Below, in pieces: positions 6,036 through 7,390 of a stretch of DNA of 7,390 nucleotides. A program made the translations under genes and the position numbers. The notes under the pieces were generated by a model, which saw nothing but the letters and a program-made list of their open reading frames with translations, did no database searches and was not told the DNA's origin. Every line of letters starts with the position of its first letter. Positions within the stretch are counted from its first letter, which is position 1. Source of the DNA: DATESZ01 sp035283845 (GTDB taxonomy: Bacteria; Desulfobacterota; Syntrophia; Syntrophales; JACQWR01). Location: positions 1-7,390 of the forward strand of contig DATESZ010000260.1 of NCBI GenBank assembly GCA_035283845.1, in the 5' to 3' direction.

Positions 6036-7390
6036 TTATTTCATATCGGCGACATACTCGGCAATATTCTGGCAGTGATCGGAAATTCGTTCTAAGTGAA
6101 TAAGAATCTCGACAAAAATGGGCCCCGCTTCGGCATTACATACCTTTTCGCAATACCTGACTAAATGTCCCTCTCTGGCTGACTTTACCTTGGCGTCAAT
6201 CTCTTCCTCGAGGCGGAACACCAGCCCGCTTTTCTCCCCGCTTAATGTTTCCAGCAGTTCCACAGCAAAGTTAAGGTTTTTCGCCACCATCCCGTATATC
6301 TCCTGCAATTCCTTTCTTGCCGCCGGGGAGAAATCTACGCGCTTCTCTGCTTTGTCTTTCAGAAGATCGGCGATAAGGACAATCTTATCGCTGATTCTGG
6401 TGACATCGTCGACTAGTGCTGTAAAGGCAAACATTTCCGCCGATAGTTGCGGTGAAAGTAGGTAGGTGGAGATTTTTCGCAAATACTTCACCATTTCGGT
6501 CTGCAAATGTCCCACAACCCAGGCCGTGTAACGTACATTTTGCCGCTTTCCTTCCTGGAATATGTCCGTCATCTCCATAAGTTCGGCATACATTCTTTTT
6601 GTGAGCGTCATTTCTCTGGCCAACTCTTTATTCACGCACCTTAGGGCGTCTGTAGCGTTAGCGAGGCACTTCTCCTCAAGGTATTCGGGCCATAGGGGCA
6701 GGGTATCGTCCTTACCGGGCATCCTCTTTTCGCTCTGCGCGGCAAAAGGTTTAAGAAATGAAATGAAAACAACGGCGATCAGGAGATTAAATAAAAAGTG
6801 GGACAGGGCGATTTGCTGACCTACATTGTTCGATAAGATACGCAAAACTGTGATGAAGAAAGGCAACAGGATGAGGCTGATAATTGCCCCTGAACATTTG
6901 AAAAGCAAGTGGGCCACGGCGGTTCTTTTACCGCTGATGCCGGCAGATACAGCGCCGGCCATGAGAGCCGTTACGGTGGTGCCGATATTGGCCCCGATAA
7001 CGACGGGCAGGGCGTTGTTCAGGCTGATGAGACCATGTTGCGCGAGAATGACCAGAATGCTGATGGGAATGGCCGAGGCATGAATAAGGCCGGTAAAGAT
7101 GACTCCGAATCCCAGTCCCCAAAAGGGATTCTTCGTCTCCTGAAAAAAAAGGATGACGCCCGGATTGTCACGCAAAGGCGCAGCAGCGGTGGCAGTGAGA
7201 CTCAAGCCAAAGAACAAAAGACCAAAGTAAAAAAAGGCCTCCCCTATGGAAGCCATTTTTGTTTTTCCAACAAGCCAGAAACTTCCACCTGAGATGATAA
7301 AAAGAGGCGATAAATCGGTAACCTTCCAGACAACCAGTTGCACCGTCAGGGTGGTGCCTATGTCGGCGCCTAAAATCATCCCCAGGGAAT
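6036..7390 (-). CDS. Na/Pi cotransporter family protein with PhoU-like C-terminal domain (5'-truncated)
   Basis: The frame is open through the window edge. The ATG at 7379 is internal: the codons before it give SLG, continuing the SLGMILGADIGTT motif, so the true N-terminus (perhaps about 100 residues) is outside. Numbered from that M, residues 1-210 are membrane segments with the SLC34/NptA-type repeats: GADIGTT at 4-10 and GANIGTT at 129-135, plus the HLLF (158-161) and HFLFN (194-198) helices. Residues about 232-447 form a helical PhoU-like domain. Such proteins import or export phosphate with sodium, or regulate its level, at the inner membrane. In the second repeat the usual QSSS is HASA (100-103). 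The gene converges on ettA; no pst or pho genes are visible. Substrate is inferred from the family. Confidence 0.9.
   Translation of the reverse strand, partial: SLGMILGADIGTTLTVQLVVWKVTDLSPLFIISGGSFWLVGKTKMASIGEAFFYFGLLFFGLSLTATAAAPLRDNPGVILFFQETKNPFWGLGFGVIFTGLIHASAIPISILVILAQHGLISLNNALPVVIGANIGTTVTALMAGAVSAGISGKRTAVAHLLFKCSGAIISLILLPFFITVLRILSNNVGQQIALSHFLFNLLIAVVFISFLKPFAAQSEKRMPGKDDTLPLWPEYLEEKCLANATDALRCVNKELAREMTLTKRMYAELMEMTDIFQEGKRQNVRYTAWVVGHLQTEMVKYLRKISTYLLSPQLSAEMFAFTALVDDVTRISDKIVLIADLLKDKAEKRVDFSPAARKELQEIYGMVAKNLNFAVELLETLSGEKSGLVFRLEEEIDAKVKSAREGHLVRYCEKVCNAEAGPIFVEILIHLERISDHCQNIAEYVADMK

Noticed and set aside
6909..7292. 127-codon plus-strand open frame
   Set aside because: Antisense to the Na/Pi-type gene membrane region; no recognisable features.

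Overview
The window looks like ordinary chromosomal core sequence from a Gram-negative, probably Desulfobacterota-type (former Deltaproteobacteria) bacterium. This rests on protein style (EttA and MurJ resemble proteobacterial forms), a yggT-yggU pair, an SLC34-type Na/Pi transporter with a PhoU-like tail, moderate-to-high GC and dense intergenic palindromic repeats. The lineage is an inference and could be wrong. No defence system, CRISPR array, prophage or insertion sequence is visible, and I found no convincing new multi-gene system. The unusual signals are in the non-coding DNA around the tRNA genes.

Layout. From about 4088 down to 1, everything lies on the minus strand. In transcription order it is: yggT (4088-3789), yggU/DUF167 (3760-3470), murJ (3435 or 3450 to 1834), serS (1774-494), tRNA-Ser(UGA) (347-262), tRNA-Ser(GCU) (167-74) and the 5' part of tRNA-Arg(ACG) (51 to the window edge). 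Gaps between the four protein genes are about 19-60 bases with no obvious terminator, so they may form one operon. A 217-base divergent intergenic region (4089-4305) separates it from ettA (4306-5991, plus strand). ettA converges across a 44-base gap on a minus-strand Na/Pi-cotransporter/PhoU-like gene (6036 to beyond 7390) whose N-terminus lies outside the window.

Functions. serS makes the enzyme that charges serine tRNAs, and two tRNA-Ser genes for different codon boxes follow it directly, so the enzyme and two of its substrates sit together. MurJ flips lipid II for peptidoglycan synthesis. YggT is a small membrane protein and YggU a small soluble protein, both of poorly known function. EttA tunes ribosome entry into elongation according to ATP/ADP level. 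The last gene probably moves phosphate, or is a regulatory relative of such transporters.

Non-coding structure. Between serS and the tRNAs is a 63-base palindromic element (395-457) with four-tract G-quadruplex motifs on both strands. Between the two tRNA-Ser genes, two facing arrays of degenerate 7-base repeats (172-206 and 225-259) form a near-perfect 24-base inverted repeat. A small palindrome (1794-1807) lies just upstream of the serS ribosome binding site. The divergent region 4089-4305 carries a 10-base inverted repeat.
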